In this document: one piece after another, positions 35,732 to 48,300 of the stretch | Layout of the letters: each line of letters starts with the position of its first letter | Position numbering within the stretch: the first letter of the stretch is position 1 | Assembly (NCBI GenBank): GCA_043228905.1 | Contig: JBHGNT010000020.1 | Span: forward strand, 11,036,001-11,100,000 | Length of the DNA stretch: 64,000 bases | From: Azolla caroliniana | Taxonomy: Eukaryota; Polypodiophyta | Reading direction: 5' to 3' | Made by a program: the position numbers and the translations under genes | The notes under the pieces: model-generated | Told to the model about the DNA's origin: nothing | Seen by the model: the letters and a program-made list of their open reading frames with translations, nothing else | The model's database searches: none

Positions 35732-36376
35732 CGCTCATCTACGTCCTCTTCCTCCATTAGAGTGCGTGTAGAGCATGTGGCCTTCCGACTCATTGCTCCT
35801 TGTACGCACGTGGTTTTCTTTGACCAATAGCATTGATTGGAGCTCGAAGAAGGAGGGAGATTTCTCCCATGCTAGAACGGCGGTTCGCATCACGCCGAAC
35901 CATGGTGCGATGCCGCCAAGGCATATTTGCACCATCTCATCATCATCTATACTTACGCTCATTGAGTCGAACGAGTCGCAAAGCTCCTTGATCTTCAAGG
36001 TGTATGTCGTGATGGACATGTCCCTTTGTTGAATGTTGTTCAACTCTTGGTGAAGTTGAAGCTTCCTCACGGTCATGTTGGCGGCGAAAATCTTTCGTAG
36101 ATTTTCCGACGCTTCCTTCGGTGTCTTGGCTTCTCGAATGTAACCGAGCATGTGGTCGTGAACACATGTCGCCAAACAATACATCACGCAGCTTGCGGCT
36201 TGCTCCCATGTCGCGTATCCGGGAGCCGCTTCGTCGGGTCGGTCTTCATGTGCTCCTTTGATGTAGCTCCAATAGCCTTGTCCGAAAAGGTATTGGTGCA
36301 TCTTGTACTCCCAAGATGAGAAGTTTTTTCGATCCAACTTCTTGGTAGGGAGAGCGCTCCCCATTTGAGTATTCAT
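35732..36376 (-). CDS. Outer copia gag
   Basis: Starts at 36376 (MNTQMGSALPTKKLDRKNFSSWEYKMHQYL) and encodes a copia gag domain, with TWEQAASCVMYCLATCVHDHML, LRKIFAANMTVRKLQLHQELN and EMVQICLGG. It is close to the remnant at 12900-13636. It ends in a short Gly/Arg-rich segment at 35735, and the nucleocapsid continues in another frame, so a frameshift separates them. Confidence 0.85.
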
Positions 36377-36522
36377 TATGTCGATTCTTCTTCTTCTTCT
36401 TCTCTCTTTGAATGCGAGCTATGTAGCGAAGCTACGATAGCTATGAGCCGGTTCTTGGTCGTCGGCGTAGAGCACAACACACGATCACGATGAGGCGAAT
36501 GGGCTAGATCGAGCTACCAAAT

Positions 36523-36535
36523 CGCTCTGATACCA
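36523..36535 (-). promoter_or_regulatory. Primer binding site of the outer copia
   Basis: The reverse complement reads TGGTATCAGAGCG directly after the 5' LTR end (TTTACA). Confidence 0.88.
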
Positions 36536-36600
36536 TGTAAAGAATCAAGAGATGGATTCTTGTGAAGTGGAATAGGTGTGAACTATGTGTGTGTGTGTAT

Positions 36601-36646
<46 letters not shown>

Positions 36647-36929
36647 ATGCAAGGTTAAGTATATTAACAAAGGAGAAAGACACAACATTATACAAGGTGG
36701 GAGGAGGGTGCTTTATGTAGTCACCCTCTCTCTTCATTAACTACAAGACTCATGGAGCATGGGGAATGTGAAAGCTCATAAGTTATGTGTCATAGAATAT
36801 GATTCTATGACTCATACTAAATGCTAGAATACAAAGTGGTGACATAATGGTGACTCTTGACCGTTGGAGTGTCTCTTCACTCTCAAGGTGAGTTCACACA
36901 CTAGACCAAGTTGAGGTTGATTCTCAACA
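36536..36929 (-). repeat. 5' LTR of the outer copia
   Basis: 394 bases, TGTTGAGAATCAACCTC ... TTCTTTACA in minus reading. It contains a (GA)n tract at about 36605-36642. The flanking ATGGA target copy lies at 36930-36934. Confidence 0.93.
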
Positions 36930-37787
36930 ATGGAGAGTGAATTAATAAGACTTAGACAAGAATCATTTGTGGTGAAAGTGGTGGGTAGTCGACTGAATCG
37001 AGCGTTGTTGCGTGACTGGTTGTAGAGCTGCCTACAAGAAGACCTTGGAAGAATGGAAGACATCACATTTGTGGGAAAGGGGTTTTACCATGTCACCGTG
37101 ATGCTTGAAACGAATATATGCAAAATTATCGAGAGGAGCCCATTTACATGGCACAATGCAAGAGCCTATGTATTCAAATGGGATGTAGACTTCGACATGT
37201 GTAAAGCAGATGCTTGTATAGGCAATCTGGTAGTGATAACGACCTTTTCCCTTGGTTTACCTAAGCAATGGGAGTCCTTTCTCCTGTCCATTGGCAAAAA
37301 TATGGGAGGGCAATACTTGGAAAATACATTTGTAGAGAGAATAAGTGAAACGCTGAGGATGAAATTAATTGTCTCTCATGTAAAGGCCCTACCGCAATCG
37401 ATGTTGCTTAGCAACAAACTAATGCCCGACCATGTACAACCAATGGAATATGCTGGACTCTTAGGGCAATGCTTTGTATGTAGACAGATGGGGCATATGG
37501 CCAGAGAATTCCCTAGAGGTAAGGAGACCATGCATCGTAGAAATGGGAAGCAAGGATGGAAAAACACAACAAGTCTGACACAACAGAACAATTTGAGAAT
37601 AAACCATGTAGTGCGTATGAATGAAGATGGATGGAAGTATAAGAACAATAAAGGAAAACAAAAAAGTATGGTCGGACAAGAATGGCCTCCACTTAGCAAC
37701 AAATATGAACTCTTAACCTTAGAGGAAAATGAAAACATAACTAATGAAAGGGAAGCAAGAACGAAGGCATATTCAGAGAGCAACTAA
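36930..37787 (+). pseudogene. LINE ORF1 (DUF4283-like, zinc knuckle), second part
   Basis: Continues the frame cut at 25969 (MESELIRLRQESFVVKVVG...). One TAG at about 37025 interrupts it, then it is open to 37787. It has the plant LINE ORF1 layout: a nucleic-acid-binding domain with FDMCKADACIGNLVVI, then a CCHC-like knuckle CFVCRQMGHMAREF in which the last Cys is Phe, and a Lys/Asn-rich tail. It binds element RNA. Loss of a zinc ligand and the nonsense codon make it a relic. Confidence 0.7.
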
Positions 37788-38600
37788 TATGTGAAAGTTA
37801 TTAATGATACACATAAATTGCAATAGAAAGACAACTTGTTAGTGGCTAAAACTGATCAGATGCATCATGAATGTAAGGATGAGGTACGAGAAATAAGTAT
37901 TGGAAAGGGTGTAAGCCCCTTGAAAGAGCACGATAAGTCACTGGTAACAACCCAACATATTGAGGGGATAGCAAAAATGAAAAGGCAGATGTGTACTAGA
38001 AAAGAGGAAGAGAATGGGATGGAGAAAAATAAAGGTATGTGTAAATGGCCTAGAGTGAAATGGAATCCTCAATACAAAGTGACCCCCCTATCGAATATCG
38101 GGCAACAGATCAAACTGAAACTAACAGGCAAAAAGTGGTTCAGGGAAATGTGTGGAACTGAGATGAAGAAGGAGTGCATGTGTAAAATCAATATTTATGG
38201 TAATTGTGATGACGAAGGTTAGATCGTTGGACTGTCCTATATGCTGTTCGCTCGAAATAAGGAACCCCACAACAGAGAAGAAGCACTCGGATGGTTGGAA
38301 CAACAAATGGGTGCTCATGTAGACTCAACATATGATACCGCAATAGGTGTGAAAATGAAAAGTACAATGGAAAGATGCCATGATATAGAGCTCAGGAAAG
38401 CAAAATGAGGAAGGAATATGCTACATAAATGTGAAATTTAGAAAGCTTCCTAGAATGATCATGGAGTTCATGGTATACCACCTTGAAATGTTGACATTGG
38501 AAGAGCATAACCTCCAAGATGGGATCTTAGCTAACCTAGTGGAAGTTGAAAATGCATTGGCTGGGCCACAAAAGATGCAGGGTATATGTTGAAATGAATC
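37788..38600 (+). pseudogene. LINE ORF1 tail and inter-ORF region
   Basis: A charged Lys/Glu-rich frame (37836-38222, with KWPRVKWNPQYK) is probably the frameshifted C-terminal continuation of ORF1. From 38223 to 38600 no stable frame is seen before the endonuclease start. Confidence 0.4.
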
Positions 38601-41600
38601 TTAGCTTGCTAACATGGAATATACAACGATTTGGTGGCACCTAATTCCAGACGAAGAAGAATGTATTGGTTGCTAAAATTCGGCGATGCACTGAGGCAAT
38701 GATGCATGATGTTATCATGGTGCAAGAGCACACCTAGATGAGGGTAAGATCGACAAAGTTGGAAACATTTTCCCTGGGAGTTGGACCAATACATGATCGA
38801 CAGTTACGGGGGATAGATAGATTCATGGGGGAGTACTTATAGCAATGAAAGCTAAGTATAATGCAACATACATAAGCAGGGGGTGTGTAATAGAGGGTCG
38901 TGTTGTCTATATAAGGATAAAACACAGATATGGACACTTGGGCATACTGAACATATATGCCCCAAATTCAGCTACCGAAAGAAAAGAATTCTGGTTGCAA
39001 TTAGTGGACAAGAAACCGGATGCAAAGTTGTGGATCATTGGAGGAGATTTTAATATGGTGGAGCAACAAGAAGATAGAAGAGGAAATGCAAATGGCATGA
39101 TGCAAGGGGCAGAAAAAAGATGCATGGGATAAGTTTTGTTTAACATATAATGTGATAGAGTGTTGGAAGGCACCTAACTTTTAGATTCAAAAAGAAAAAT
39201 CTCTTCTATACTATAGAGTAGGAGGAAGCGTGCTTGGGAGGACAATGTCTAGGTTGGACAGATGGTATTTGGATTGTTGGCTCATCGATAGGAAAGAAAA
39301 ATGCATAATTTGTCCTGGAACGATGTTCTCAGACCATTCACTAGTTCTGTTGCATATAAAAGAAAACAATTGATGCATGCCAGATAATGTGAAGATGAGC
39401 AAGGAATTGGTTATGGATAACAAATGGATTGATGATATAAGAAGAACATGGTCTAATGTCAAATGGATATATCATGATCCCGCTCATAGGCTGGTTGGGA
39501 AAATTGAGGAATGTGCATGCTTCTTTTAGAAGAAAGCAACTGAAATTAGAACAGAGATGAGGGAGAAACTACAGAGAATGCAATGGACGCTCACTTCTAT
39601 GCAGTGACTAAGAGAACAATACCCAAATAATGTATGGATTGAGACCCGACTATAGGAGGCAAAATGCAAATTGGATATGTATCAGAAACTAAGGAGTACC
39701 AAGGCCTATTGAAGTAAAGTAGCAAGCTGGATGAGGGTAGGTGACCGTTACTAAAGGTTTTTTTGAAGTTGTCAAATGCAGAGGCTCTAGAACTCAACCT
39801 TCATGTTTAAAAAAGACAAATGGCACAATGACCACATGTGAGGAGGAAATGCTTGAAATGGCCAGGAGCTATTATAGGCAACTACTAAATGTATGTAAAG
39901 AGGAACACATTGATCATGATGCCTTTAGAAATACAATAAATAGGATACCAAAGGGAGTTACTACTCGGATGATGGACCGACTAAATACCCCTATATGTAT
40001 GCAGGAATTGTGGGATGCAATTGCAGATATGAACAAACAAAGTTGTGTAGGCATTGATGGACTCCCTATATACTTTTACAGTAAACATTGGGATCTAATT
40101 AAGGATGACATGTTGATAGGGATGCTATACATTATGGCAGAAGGTTTAATAGCTACAACAATGTGCAGAGGAATGATTTATTTAATACCCAAGGATGGAA
40201 AAGATCTGACAATACTCGATAATTAGTGACCATTGACGATTCTCACTAAGGCCTATAAGACCATGGCTAAAGTTGTAAGTAGTCAATTGAAAACGGTAAG
40301 TACTAGGGGACATTATACATACAAAGCAAACTGGCTTCTTAGAAAACCAAAGCATTGTTGACAATGTGATAACTTTCTGGGAGTATTCAACATGGGCGAA
40401 GGAGCAAGAAGTGAACCTGGAAGTAATATTACTCAACTTTGAAAAAGCATATGACAGGATCTCATGGGAATTCCTAGGCCCTAGGCTTCAAGCAACAATG
40501 GATCCTTGGAATGGTTGCCTTTTACAAGGATGCATCCAACCAGGTTTTAATGACTAGGAGCATGGGGAAGAGCTTTAAGACGTCACGATCGGTACGCCAA
40601 GGATGCTCATTGGCCCCGTACCTATTCATTATTGCAGTAGAAGCTTTGGATTATCAGATTGCTGATAGATCTTGGCAAATACAAGGTCTTCCCTTGCCCG
40701 AGGATGCAGGAATGTTGCTTGATATAGAATATGCTGATGATACAACAACTTACATTATGCGGGATGCAATTTTGTAGGGGCTTGAGTGCTAAAATAAATT
40801 GGAATAAATCAGTGGGCATTTGGATTTGTAATAAGCATGTGTTAAATTGGGCTCCGGACCCCAATTTTAGATGGTTGAGGAGAGGAGAAGCTACTAGATA
40901 CTTGGGTTTCAAAATTGGTATGGACATTGATCGATTAGAACACTACAATCTATTCATGGACAAAATAAAAGTGAAGCTAATATGGTGGAAGGCAAGAAAA
41001 CTATCATTTGCAGGCAAGATTGTGATTGCAAATCAGGTTCTAATGGCCACTATATGGCATATTGTCGCATGCTGGATAATCGCGCCCAAGTCGATGAAAG
41101 TGATAAAAAGGCTTATTAGAAATTTCTTATGGGGGGCCATAGAGGAAAAACATGGTCGTGTAAAGGTTGCATGAATCACACTTATAAAAGAAAAGGGTGG
41201 GACTAATGGATGTCGTGGTGCAAACGAAGGCCTTGCGAGGCAAATTGGTGGTCAGGAGCTTGCAACCACCTGAAGCACCTAGGAAAATTCTTTGGAGACG
41301 TCAATGGAAGATGTGGTTACCAAGACAAGGTGGAAGCTAACCAAGCAACTCTTTTTGGGGTTTTATGCCAGAAATGCGACCCAAATACTGGGGTTGTATC
41401 CAGAGTATATGTGCTGCTGGAATTATGAAGGTGTGGCAAGGAATCAGAAAGGGAATTGTTTGTAGGTGGAGAAATGATGCATATGCCTGAATGTACATGC
41501 TTATTGTTTGGAACCCACTAATCAGAGATGTGGACGGGCTAATGATAGGACAAAAAGTAGGCTTCAAATGGGCCAACTTAATCAATGCCCAAGGGAATGC

Positions 41601-42512
41601 GTTAGCGGATTGGAAGAGATTTCTATCTAATGATGTGGGCACTCAAAAGGCTAGAATATGGAGGATAAACAGGGGTAAAAGCATGCTAATGAGAATTACA
41701 TATGCCATTGCACGCAATAGGCAAACCTCCGAAATTGAATGGACAGGACTTATAAATGCTGGAAATTATCTAATTGGAATTAAGGGAATTAAAGCAGGAC
41801 CTAATGAGACATGCTACTACAAAATAGAGCATGGAATGGAAATACGTGAGCAACCAACCTATCAAACTGAAAGGCCAATTAGTTTGATTGCAAAAAATGG
41901 AAAGGATATGATGGTTGACCCCAAACCCAATGAGATCAAACCGACGATAATGTGTTGCCTGATAGAAGGGCATTCAGATCAGCTATCATGGGACCCAATG
42001 GTATATTTCTGGAGCACTCGGGGACGAATTGATGGTGCCAAGTTGGTTGAACCTTTAAGGTACAACACGAAATCGGGAGGCAAATTATTCTAGAACAAGA
42101 ACACAAAGATATTGCAACACGTAAATATTGGATACATGAGGGCATTAGTGAAAGGAGATTAGATAAATTCTGGAAAATGATATGACATGACAGTGGTGAC
42201 CGCAAGATAATGATGTGCTTATGGTTTATTGCACATAGATCATTACTAGTAAGGGCATGGGCGAAATGCCCCAATGTAGACCGTAGACGTAGTGCATGTG
42301 GACAACTAGAAAGCATTTCCCATTCTCTATGGGAATGCCGCGAGGCAATGGCTGTATGCGGAAGGGCATTACGATTGCTATGCCATGCCTCTAGCTCATT
42401 TACCCTCAATGGGGACATGCTTGTTGGAACTGTCTTGATGATGATGCGGAGAAATTTGATAGCACATGCAAAGCAATGTACAGAGGGGAGAATGGAACTA
42501 TTCGATTGATCA
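38601..42512 (+). pseudogene. LINE ORF2: endonuclease, RT, zinc-binding end
   Basis: Parts in order, with many stops and shifts: endonuclease start LTWNIQRFGG (about 38612), VQEHT (38720), GGDFNMV (39039-39059); RT from about 39741 (QSCVGIDGLPIYFY, RGMIYLIPKDG), LNFEKAYDRISWEFLG (40435-40485), SVRQGCSLAPYLF, IEYADD (40725-40742) and FRWLRRGEATRYLGFKIG; post-RT helices (IRNFLWGA, about 41125); and the C-terminal zinc-binding segment (WFIAHRSLLVRAW ... SHSLWEC, 42220-42340). This is the full layout of a plant L1-type ORF2. It ends about 42512, where an LTR begins. Confidence 0.85.
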
Positions 42513-42513
42513 T

Positions 42514-42937
42514 TGTGAAAGTTAAAGTGCAGAAGCTTAGAAAAACCGGCTCAGCCAAATAGCAACAGAAAACAAAGACAAGGTTTAATGGAAAGCTTGA
42601 GAATACACAATACGTGGGAGAGACAGAGACAGAGACAGAGAGAGCAGAACACACAACGTCTATTTCAGAATAAACTCAATATTGTGTACATACAACGTGC
42701 TCGTATAAGTCCTTAAAAGGACTGACAGAAGTACTGACATGTACTTCAATGCTCGTACCGAGAAACTGACATTGACTCCTAGAAATATGCCTACATACTA
42801 GGCGAGGATCGTAGGCCTCTAACGGCCTATCGGTTACACTCATATACGGACACTGATCTGCCTCTCCGTTTTGGACATAGATACGGTTCTTCATTCTGGA
42901 TACTGATCCAGATCATGTTGAGCTTGCTCGTTTGTGA
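42514..42937 (-). repeat. Solo or partial copia LTR, 12408/6684 family
   Basis: Aligns by eye with 12408-12870: AACCGGCTCAG, AACAGAGAA-type runs, GTTTAATGGA, TACGTGGGAGAGACA, the palindrome arms GAAGTAC...GTACTTC (42730-42750), and the GAGCAAGCTCAACA end near 42925. No internal coding sequence adjoins it. It sits directly on the LINE 3' end. Confidence 0.65.
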
Positions 42938-43030
42938 AGGATCTATGTATCGATGGAGTAAGCTCCTCGATGTCGTAGCGAGATTCGGACCGGCGGTACC
43001 CTCTTGATGGCGAATCGGGCGGAGATGGTT

Positions 43031-43483
43031 GTCGGACACCTCCGAGCCTCACACTCACTTAAGAACTAATAGGTGATTAGGCATAATATCGCTCTCAAGC
43101 TCACTCTCATAAACAATGGGGTAATGAATGTAGACAACAAGATTAATGAATATATTTATTAACCCTCTTCGCTAAGAGGTCTAGCACCACCAAGAGAGAG
43201 AGATTAGTGTTCTCTAACTAACACTTCACTAATCTCTCTTAAGCTTAAAGTGTACAAGAAAGAGGAGAGGAAGCTTCTAGCTCTTAATCACTTAAGAGAT
43301 CTTTACAAATGGGAGAACCCCCACAAAGCCACTACTATGTGGTTTATATAGCTTTCACGTTTACGGTATGGGCCTTTCACACTTGGATGTCTCTTTGCTT
43401 CTTTTCCTCTTGTTGTTTCCGCTACGTCCTTGTTGATGCGCTCTTATTCGTGACTGGTTGTGTTGTTATCCCAACACTTAACA
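43031..43483 (-). repeat. 3' LTR of an unidentified retroelement
   Basis: In minus reading it starts TGTTAAGTGTTGGG right after a G-rich tract and may end GGTGTCCGACA near 43031. A TATA box (AGCTATATAAACC) lies near 43355-43343. The left boundary is approximate. The matching 5' LTR is not found in the window. Confidence 0.6.
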
Positions 43484-43494
43484 TCCCCCCCAAC
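43484..43494 (-). promoter_or_regulatory. Polypurine tract abutting a stop codon
   Basis: GGTTGGGGGGGA in minus reading lies between the TAG stop of the unknown ORF (43497-43495) and the LTR start at 43483. Confidence 0.65.
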
Positions 43495-44726
43495 CTAATG
43501 AGTGCACACTCCCGGGTGCACTATGGGAGGGGAGCTTCGGGCGTCGAGGGTGAGTAGGATTGAGTAGGGGGGTTCCTCGGGGGGTGGGTGGCGTCGGAGA
43601 TGATGGCGAAGACGACGGATGTTCAGTGGTGGTAGCCGGATTTCCTGCAGTTGGTCGGTTGTCATGAAGAAATCTTTCTTGGGGCCGGTGAGCCAAGTGC
43701 AGGTGTTGTGGTCGGCGAAGGGAGAAGGGGGGTTTCGACTAAAGCTTATGTAAGTGGGGAAAAAACACGTGTCAATCATGGTTTCAAAATCCCATTTGTA
43801 GGTGGCGGGGAGTACGTTGACGCAGGTCCAAAGGTTGACCAGTTGGCGGCGAGTAGGACCTTTATTCAAATTAAAGGTGAGGCCCCAAGCTGGGTGGTTG
43901 TGCCGTTGGAAGGGGGGGGCTTCGTACGGGCCAAAGTCAAGGAGGATGAGTAGTAGTTGTAGAAAGCGAAGGCTGGCTTGAATGTCAGGGTTCGGGACAT
44001 CGAGGTATGTACGTAGGAATCGTTGCATGACCCAGATCATGCCTGGTTCGGTCAGAGATGTGCGCGAGGGTCGGGGGAACACCGGCCAGTTGAATTGGAG
44101 AGTGGGTAGGCGTGCCTGGGCGGCTCTAAAGTCATGCCATGGCCAACGAAAAGGGAGGGGAAAAAAGGTGGGGCTGGTGCACATCTCAGAGGGGTGGAGG
44201 GCGAGCCATTCGCGAAAGGATGCCTGTGCGAACCAGGGGAGACGCCATGGGGGTTGGAGGCCAGGTGGTTCGAGGAGGGGGTCGGCTACGGGGTGGTGCC
44301 ATCCTCAAGTGGGGGTGGGGTTTGCAGCCGCCCAAGAAGACATCTTATCGCGGTAAACATGGGAGTAAAGGAATATGTTGACTTGGGGTTCGGAGGCGAC
44401 TTCAGGGTAATAGGTGTAGAGGCGGGTGAGGAGTAGGGGGGTCTCGCAAAAGTCGAACTCCCAGGGGATGGGGGCGGCAGATTGATTATCAAGGCGAGTG
44501 TCCCCACCGGTACTACTTTCAATGCAATCAAGGGCGGTTTGGATGTCGTGGGTGAGTTGGTAATGGTCAACCAAATCAACGTAGAAGGCCGCAGCGTTGA
44601 ATCGGGCACTCGGGGCGTGGAGTAGAGGAGGTGTAGTGAAGATGGGGGGGGGGGGTAGTTGTTGGTGGAGCATGAGGTGGGTGAGGGGGTGGTTGAAAGG
44701 GAGAGCTTTGCGGAGGATGGCCTCCG
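43495..44726 (-). pseudogene. Unknown protein, C-terminal part, in an LTR retroelement
   Basis: The minus frame runs from the copia insertion at 44726 to a TAG at 43495, with one in-frame TGA near 44305. It is rich in Pro, Leu and His. Visible stretches: FNHPLTHLMLHQQL, FYVDLVDHYQL, WEFDFCETPLLLTRLYTYYPEV, WPWHDFRAAQ, YLDVPNPDIQASLRFLQLLLILLDFG, TCVNVLPATYKWDFETMIDTCF and LTGPKKDFFMTTDQL. No known gag, pol, transposase or host domain is recognised and there is no convincing membrane span. The stop lies about 11 bases before the LTR, so it is the last ORF of the element. The N-terminal part is at 50075-50870. Confidence 0.5.
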
Positions 44727-45341
44727 TGTTGGGATTTCGGTCCCTTTCGGATGGGATGGTCGGATATCGGAGATGAATGCCGACAAGCCCGGTATCGGTT
44801 TCGGCACCGGATGACGAAGACCCCGGTTTCGGTACTGGATGACGAATGTACCCGGAGAGCGATCCGGATGCAGGGACATATCCGTGAACATGTTCGCTAT
44901 GGGCCCCTGTGGCTACAGTTGTAAATAGCCCAAAGTCATATAAGTATAAATATGACTTAGGGCAAACAGTTTTACTGTTGCTTCTCATTTTTCTGTTTTT
45001 CCACTCAAGAGGAGTGAAGTGTAAGCAGCCGTGAGAGAGAGAGAGAGAGAGATAGAGCGCGAGAGAGGAAGAGGTAGACGCCTCTGTGTATTTCCGCCGC
45101 CTGTGGCGAGGACAGCGAGCTCAAGGTCGTCGCCTTGCAGCTCGCCATTGTATACTTCTCTGTATAGTGTTGGTTTGGAGTCTCGTACTCCCGTGGTTTT
45201 TCCCGTCTAGGGTTTTCCACGTTAATCCCTGTGTACTCGCGTTTTGTTTCTCTTTGTGGTTCCTATTTTCTGCTCCATCGATTCGCGCTTACTCGGTTGT
45301 GGCCGAGTGGTGAAGGTGATTAGAAGGGCCTATTCCTTTCA
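44727..45341 (+). repeat. 5' LTR of the young copia
   Basis: TGTTGGGATTTCGG ... ATTCCTTTCA. TATA-like CATATAAGTATAAATATG at about 44937-44954. A GA run lies at about 45033-45052. Confidence 0.96.
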
Positions 45342-45344
45342 AAC

Positions 45345-45356
45345 TGGTATCAGAGC
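45345..45356 (+). promoter_or_regulatory. Primer binding site of the young copia
   Basis: TGGTATCAGAGC three bases after the 5' LTR end. Confidence 0.9.
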
Positions 45357-45370
45357 GACTGTTGCAGAAA

Positions 45371-48300
45371 ATGGAAGGCGGCGGCAGCGGGCAGCCGGGG
45401 ATGATGGTGCTGAACGCACAGAATTACGCCGACTGGAAGATCAAGATGGAGGATCTTCTGATTGTTCGGGACCTGTACGAACCGATTGACAGGTCGGAAA
45501 TACCGAAGGGGGTACTTGAGTCGGAGTGGAAGCTCCTGAACCGGAAAGCCGTAGCGACGATCCGACAATATGTCGATGTAAGCGTCCTACAACATGTGGC
45601 GAACGACACCAACGCATACGAGATGTGGAAGAAGCTGTCGGGCCTCTACGAGAGGAAGAATGCGTTGAACCGGACCTCCCTGATGAGGAAGATTGTGAAT
45701 CTCAAGTACCGGGACGGCGAGAGTATGGTGGAACACGTAAGCACGTTCATGGGATTCGTGAACCAGCTTGCGGCGATCAAGTTCCCGTTGGAGGATGCAA
45801 TGCAAGCCATCATCCTGATGTGTACATTGCCGGACAGCTGGGAGAACTTGGTGGTGACTCTCAGCACCTCCTGCACGGAAGACAACTTGTCCTTACAAAC
45901 GGTAAAGACGAGTATTTTGAACGAAGAAGCGCGTCGGAGAGATAAAGAACCGGCCTCCGACTCGAAGGCGCTGCTTACCAAATCGGATAGGGGAAGACAA
46001 TGGAACCGGAGTCCGCAAAGACGGGAGAAGTCGGGGACCCGGTCGCAGTCAAGAGGAAGGCCCACATGCTTCCACTGTGGGAAGCCGGGGCACTTCCGAA
46101 AGAACTGTCGGCATTACCGAAAAGACAACGGAGCCGACGACACCGATTCGAAGAAGTCACCGGAGAGAAACAGTGCATACCGGGGAGCCACGGACCGGAG
46201 AGGTTCGGATCGGCGAGGGCAGGACCGGAAAGGAACAACGGCACTCGCGGCAAGTGAGGAAGAAATCATGCTCATCACCGAAGAAGGTGAACTAAACGTT
46301 GCCGGCGATGAGACGACCTGGGTGGTCGATTCCGGAGCGTCGTTCCACTTGACCCCGGAAAGAAGATACTTCTCATCCTACACAGCCGGTGAGCATGGCT
46401 GTGTTCGGATGGGGAATGAAGGTACGTGCCGGATTCCCGGCATAGGAGACGTGTGGTTGACAACCCCGACCGGTTGCAAAATGCTGCTGAAGGATGTCCG
46501 ACACGTTCCGGAGGTTCGATTGAACCTGATTTCGGCCGGGAGGCTAGACGATGAAGGCTACACAGGTAGCATCCGGAACGGCGTAATGAAGTTCAGCAAG
46601 GGGAGCCTGATAGTGGCTCGGGCCCGGAAAGACAACACCCTGTACCTGATGAATGCCCGGTTATGTCCGGAAGAGCTGAATGTGGCAGCCGACACTGCCG
46701 GTGAGCTGTGGCACAAGAGACTGTGCCACATGAGTGAGAAGGGGATGAAGAGGCTTGCAGAAGACAACCTTATTCCAGTGAAGCATGTGCACCTGGAGAA
46801 GTGCACCGACTGCCTGGCCGGTAAGCAAAACCGGACCTCCTTCCACTCAAGGCCACCGACGAGACGTAGCGCACCATTGGAGTTGGTGCACACTGATGTG
46901 TGTCAGGTAGAAACGAAGTCACATGGCGGAGCCCAGTACTTCGTAACATTCATTGATGATCACAGCCGGAAGCTGTGGACGGCACCGTTGAAGACAAAGG
47001 ACCAAGTATTGTCCGTCTTCAAAGAACTCCACGCGAGAGTGGAAAGAGAATCCGGCAAGAAGCTGAAAGCAATACGAGCGGATAACGGAGGGGAATACCG
47101 GGGGCAGTTCCAGGAGTACTGTCGCTCGAAGAGAATCCGACTCGAGTTTAATGTGCCGAAGACGCCGGAACTGAACGGGCTGGCCGAGAGGATGAACCGG
47201 ACCATAATGGAGAGGGTCCGGAGTATGCTGGCACATGCGAAATTACCCAAGGGGTTCTGGGCTGAGGCAATGTCGACGGCGACATACGTGATAAACAGAT
47301 CACCCTCAGTACCTTTGGACGGAGACACGCCGCAGAAAGTGTGGACCGGTAGGGAAGTATCCTACCGGCATCTGAAGGTGTTCGGGTGTCTCGCATACGT
47401 GCATGTGGCAAAGGACCGGAGAGGAAAGCTAGATCCGAAGACCCGGCCATGCATATTCCTCGGTTACGGCGACGACGAGTTCGGCTACCGAGTATGGGAC
47501 CCGGTCGACAAGAAGATATTCAGGAGTCGAGATATCGTCTTTATGGAGGACAAGACACTCGCCGACTGGGAGTCGGAGAAGAAGATGAAGAGCTCCAAGT
47601 CGACCGGTGAGGATCAACTCTACGAGGAGCAGTCCCGACCGGCAAGGGACCGGTTAACACTCGAGGATCCGGCCGAAGACGGTGAAGAAACAGAACCGGC
47701 CGAAGAAGATGAAAATGATACCGGAACCGGCCCCGATCCCGAAATGGATTCGGATGAAGAAGAAGAATCGGAAGAACCGGTTACCGAAGCTCCCGAACGG
47801 AGATATCCTCTAAGAGAGAGAAGGCCCCCCCGGAGATTTCCGGAACCAGAGCACGTGCTGCTAACCGACGAGGGGGAGCCGGAGAGCTTTGAAGAAGCAA
47901 AGCATGACACCCAGAGCCGCAGGTGGTTGAGTGCCATGCAGGACGAGATGGATTCCCTGCATGAGAACCACACATATGAACTTGTGGAGTTGCCGAAAGG
48001 AAAGCGGGCACTTCGAAACAAGTGGGTGTTCAAGCTGAAACCGGGAGATGCCGGAAACCCCCCGAGATACAAAGCCAGGATCGTGGTGAAGGGGTTTCAG
48101 CAGAAGAAGGGCGTCGACTTCGACGAGATATTTGCCCCGGTAGTGAAGATGACCTCTATCCGGACGGTGCTGAGCATAGCGGCAAGCATGGACCTCGAGG
48201 TAGAACAGATGGACGTGAAGACGGCATTCCTTCACGGTGACCTCGATGAAGAGATCTACATGCAGCAACCGGAAGGATTCGAGAAGAAAGGGAAGGAGCA

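Larger units (their letters stand above)
25970..36929 (-). mobile_element. Ty1/copia element (outer), TSD ATGGA, itself split by a second copia
   Basis: LTRs at 36536-36929 (5') and 25970-26375 (3') flank a minus-strand polyprotein. ATGGA occurs at 25965-25969 and again at 36930-36934, a perfect 5-base duplication that also heals the LINE ORF1 reading frame. Removing the inner element (28987-34377 plus one GATTT) leaves about 5.6 kb, a normal copia length. The element is defective (frameshifts in gag and protease, RT motif YVDE). LTR copies differ mainly in their GT and GA tracts. Confidence 0.95.

Noticed and set aside
43031-43483. LTR of the young copia or of the 6684 family
   Set aside because: Its termini (TGTTAAGTGTTGGG ...) and TATA context differ from every other LTR in the window.
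43651-44436. Gly-rich plus-strand open frames
   Set aside because: Antisense shadow of the GC-rich unknown ORF on the minus strand, which has the coherent reading across the copia insertion.
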